Origin: an uncultured Dehalococcoidia bacterium
GTDB taxonomy: Bacteria > Chloroflexota > Dehalococcoidia > Dehalococcoidales > Fen-1064
Assembly (NCBI GenBank): GCA_903916765.1
Contig: CAIWXV010000028.1
Span: forward strand, 1-33,606
Direction of reading: 5' to 3'
Length of the DNA stretch: 33,606 bases
In this document: positions 32,392 to 33,606 of the stretch, piece by piece
Numbering within the stretch: position 1 is the first letter of the stretch
How the letters are laid out: the number at the start of each line of letters is the position of its first letter
Notes under the pieces: generated by a model
The model's input: only the letters and a program-made list of their open reading frames with translations
Databases searched by the model: none
Told to the model about the DNA's origin: nothing
Made by a program: the position numbers and the translations under genes

Positions 32392-32551
32392 GGCTGAGCT
32401 TTGCTGGTAGAGGGACTAAAATGCCATTGTCCCCGAACTGCCCACACGCCAAGCCCGAGGCATCATCATGAGAGATGTCCCTCTACGAGTTTTGTGTTTC
32501 GTACAGTTCGGCAAACTCGACCTCCGATAGCGAAATAAATTATTACCGATC
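32354..32551 (-). ncRNA. Candidate structured small RNA with a kissing-loop fold, about 195 nt, class unknown
   Basis: No gene occupies this stretch, but the minus strand has a full transcription unit: a promoter (32558-32587), structured sequence and a terminator. In RNA order, hairpin P1 pairs CGAGTTT (32519-32513) with AAACTCG (32492-32486). P2 pairs TAGAGGGAC (32485-32477) with GTCCCTCTA (32416-32408). P3, inside P2, pairs GATGCC (32464-32459) with GGCATT (32425-32420). The P1 loop contains CCGAACTG (32511-32504) and the 33-nt P3 loop contains CAGTTCGG (32440-32433), complementary over 8 nt. This predicts a loop-loop tertiary contact with P1 stacked on P2. It matches no tmRNA, SRP, RNase P or riboswitch core I know, and is not the long rod of 6S RNA. 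Confidence 0.6.
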
Positions 32552-32557
32552 AGGTTC

Positions 32558-32587
32558 ATTATAAGGGTATTTATCTGATGTTGTCAA
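32558..32587 (-). promoter_or_regulatory. Consensus promoter of the structured RNA
   Basis: Perfect TTGACA (complement of 32582-32587) and perfect TATAAT (complement of 32558-32563) are spaced 18 bp apart. This is the best promoter match in the window. Transcription should start near 32551. Confidence 0.7.
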
Positions 32588-32667
32588 AAATCTCTGGATT
32601 TTCGTTTTGGTCGTTTAATCATTTCGGTTATATTTTGATCAGGATGTGACAGGTTAGAAGTTACAGA

Positions 32668-32693
32668 AGATAGAGGGCCCTGGCCCTCTATCT
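32668..32693. repeat. 26-bp hairpin-forming palindrome
   Basis: AGATAGAGGG (32668-32677) is complementary to CCCTCTATCT (32684-32693) around a CCCTGG centre. Neither side has a T-tract, so it is a weak terminator candidate. It lies between the structured RNA promoter and the tRNA. Confidence 0.55.
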
Positions 32694-32754
32694 AGTAATT
32701 ATTTCTCGCTCCAAAGGACGGGGAATAAAGTCGTGGATCGTTGCAGAAATGAAT

Positions 32755-32783
32755 GTTGGAAGTATAATAAATATACTTCCAAC
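32755..32783. repeat. Second hairpin-forming palindrome before tRNA-Val
   Basis: A 12-bp arm GTTGGAAGTATA (32755-32766) pairs with TATACTTCCAAC (32772-32783) around a 5-nt ATAAA centre. No T-tract follows. Its role is unknown: it could be an operator, a transcript 3' end or a small mobile-element remnant. Confidence 0.55.
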
Positions 32784-32814
32784 CAATTGTAAGTAGTAGT
32801 AACTGAGGTTTATC

Positions 32815-32843
32815 TTGACTGAAATAGAGTCGTCTGGTAGCAT
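32815..32843 (+). promoter_or_regulatory. Probable tRNA-Val promoter
   Basis: TTGACT (32815-32820), a 17-bp spacer and TAGCAT (32838-32843), ending 18 bp before the mature tRNA 5' end. Confidence 0.4.
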
Positions 32844-32861
32844 TGATAATGCATTACTTAA

Positions 32862-32938
32862 GGGCGGTTGGCTCAGTTGGTTAGAGCACACGGTTCACAT
32901 CCGTGAGGTCATTGGTTCGAATCCAATACCGCCCACCA
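32862..32938 (+). tRNA. tRNA-Val(CAC), CCA encoded
   Basis: A complete cloverleaf: acceptor GGGCGGT with ACCGCCC (7 bp), D arm GCTC/GAGC, anticodon stem CACGG/CCGTG around the loop TTCACAT, T stem ATTGG/CCAAT around TTCGAAT. The anticodon CAC (32896-32898) decodes the valine codon GUG. Discriminator A is followed by a genomically encoded CCA. The following 246 bp to the small membrane peptide contain no gene I can support, only a short AT-rich hairpin after the tRNA. Confidence 0.97.
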
Positions 32939-33184
32939 AAAGTCACTTTTATTAAACGAGTCTCCCCCTTTTAAGCTACTTTACTTAAAACCCCGACCGT
33001 AAGATCGTGGGAAGTTTATCATTAAGATGAAGAGGGAAGACTGAATACCAATTGAGTGCTGGCAAAAAGAACAAAATCAGATACAGACTCACAAATGCAT
33101 AACCAAACCTGATGCAATCACACAGGTGATTACAACTTCTTAAGGATTAGTAAAAATACCGAGGGAGGGGTGGCCCCCCGAATG

Positions 33185-33265
33185 CTAGTGCTTTCTTCTC
33201 ACAACGAAGAACAATACAATCAGAATGACGATGGCGGCGATGCCGATCCAACCCCAGACATTCAT
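33185..33265 (-). CDS. 26-residue single-pass membrane peptide
   Basis: An ATG at 33265 with a strong GGAGG site 5 bases upstream opens a 26-codon frame ending in TAG. The product starts MNVWGWIGIAAIVI, continues as an uninterrupted hydrophobic helix and ends in VRRKH, so the positive end would stay in the cytoplasm. The gene is isolated. I do not recognise a family; small-membrane-protein regulators or toxin-like peptides look like this, but nothing proves either. Confidence 0.5.
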   Translation of the reverse strand: MNVWGWIGIAAIVILIVLFFVVRRKH

Positions 33266-33345
33266 AGCAACCTCCTGTCTATTTACCGTAAAGAATCACC
33301 CGATGTGTGTATTCTAGCATATAAATTGGCAAAATGTTAGACTGC

Positions 33346-33606
33346 TCAGGGCTCCATAGAAATCCGATACTCATCCTCTTTCTGAGTGGTGTCTTCATTA
33401 TTGGCCTCATATGAGGTCGGTGGTAAGGAGCGATAGCGCTCAAGGAATAATTCTACCATTTTCCGGCATCCTGGTAGGTCTTGAATATGGTAATTCTGCC
33501 ACCCCAGACATTCCTTCCTCACCGTCGGTTAAAGCTCTCTATGTAAGACTGTTCGTTCTTACGATAAGGGCGAGGAATACGGTGACGAATGCAAAAGAGG
33601 GGGGGG
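33346..33606 (-). pseudogene. Transposase C-terminal remnant (DDE/rve integrase-core type), frameshifted
   Basis: On the minus strand from the window edge, one frame reads IPRPYRKNEQSYIESFNR, then continues after a one-base slip near 33523 as TVRKECLGWQNYHIQ, FLERYRSLPPTSYEAN and on to a TGA at 33346. NExxYIESFNRTVRxECL is the end of the catalytic core of IS481/IS3-like transposases. The start lies outside the window. The shift and the adjoining G run at 33598-33606 could be degradation or low-quality contig-end sequence. No terminal inverted repeat was seen. Confidence 0.7.

Noticed and set aside
32688..32891. A 67-codon minus-strand frame with a hydrophobic stretch
   Set aside because: It runs across both palindromes and into the tRNA-Val gene, has no ribosome site, and its hydrophobic part comes from the AT-rich hairpin.
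33163..33180. GC-rich inverted sequence (GGGGTGGCCCC region) as a terminator of the small membrane peptide
   Set aside because: The arms are only about 4-5 bp and, although some T residues follow on the minus strand, the pairing is too short to support a call.
33251..33513. A 13-bp identical segment (ACCCCAGACATTC) at 33251 and 33501, inside the small peptide gene and the transposase remnant
   Set aside because: The two copies are read in different frames and there is no similarity on either side, so I treat it as coincidence, not a direct repeat or attachment site.

Overview
The window looks like the chromosome of an anaerobic, hydrogen-using bacterium with moderate to low GC, most likely Chloroflexota class Dehalococcoidia or a close relative. 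This is inference from gene content: a Tat-exported membrane [NiFe] uptake hydrogenase, an archaeal-type IMP cyclohydrolase, the DUF39 plus NIL-ferredoxin homocysteine pair, a PAC2 protein, and many small Cys-rich or ferredoxin-like proteins. No rRNA, CRISPR array, phage or complete mobile element was seen. A transposase fragment lies at the right end, which finishes in a G run and may be a contig edge.

Layout. 1-0.9 kb: the 3' end of a thiolase, then a NarL/LuxR response regulator with an in-frame stop. 1.1-4.3 kb: prepilin peptidase, a Crp/Fnr regulator among small metal-binding proteins, and a GNAT acetyltransferase. 4.3-6.15 kb: plsY, an OmpR-type response regulator and the remnant of its histidine kinase. 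6.3-10 kb: a beta-CASP nuclease, a LOG-family protein, an aldolase-fold protein lacking zinc ligands, and PurO. 10-16 kb: a hydrogenase locus split by a divergent promoter region. HybA-like and NrfD-like electron-transfer subunits plus a decayed membrane gene run left; small subunit, large subunit and maturation protease run right. 16-23.5 kb: purF facing a leftward tldD-pmbA-PAC2-HEAT-GNAT run, then otsB. 23.5-30.5 kb: alaS-ruvX, a frameshifted DUF3795 gene, tgt, and a leftward pfk-nitronate-monooxygenase pair. 30.6-33.6 kb: the leftward DUF39/NIL-ferredoxin operon, an apparently independent structured RNA upstream of it, tRNA-Val(CAC), a 26-residue membrane peptide and the transposase remnant.

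How the genes work together. The hydrogenase proteins probably form a periplasm-facing complex that oxidises H2 and passes electrons through the four-cluster ferredoxin and NrfD-type subunits into the membrane. DUF39 and NIL-ferredoxin would make homocysteine from aspartate semialdehyde and sulfide. PurF and PurO serve the first and last steps of IMP synthesis.

The most interesting signal is on the minus strand at about 32354-32551. It has a consensus promoter, two hairpins whose loops are complementary over 8 nt (a kissing-loop fold), and an intrinsic terminator. The homocysteine operon then has its own promoter starting in the terminator tail. I could not match this RNA to a class I know. 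The second theme is decay: a nonsense codon, a truncated kinase, a multiply frameshifted membrane gene, a 7-bp tandem duplication and a broken transposase fall within 33 kb. These are either real genome erosion or assembly errors, and that needs checking before any single one is interpreted.
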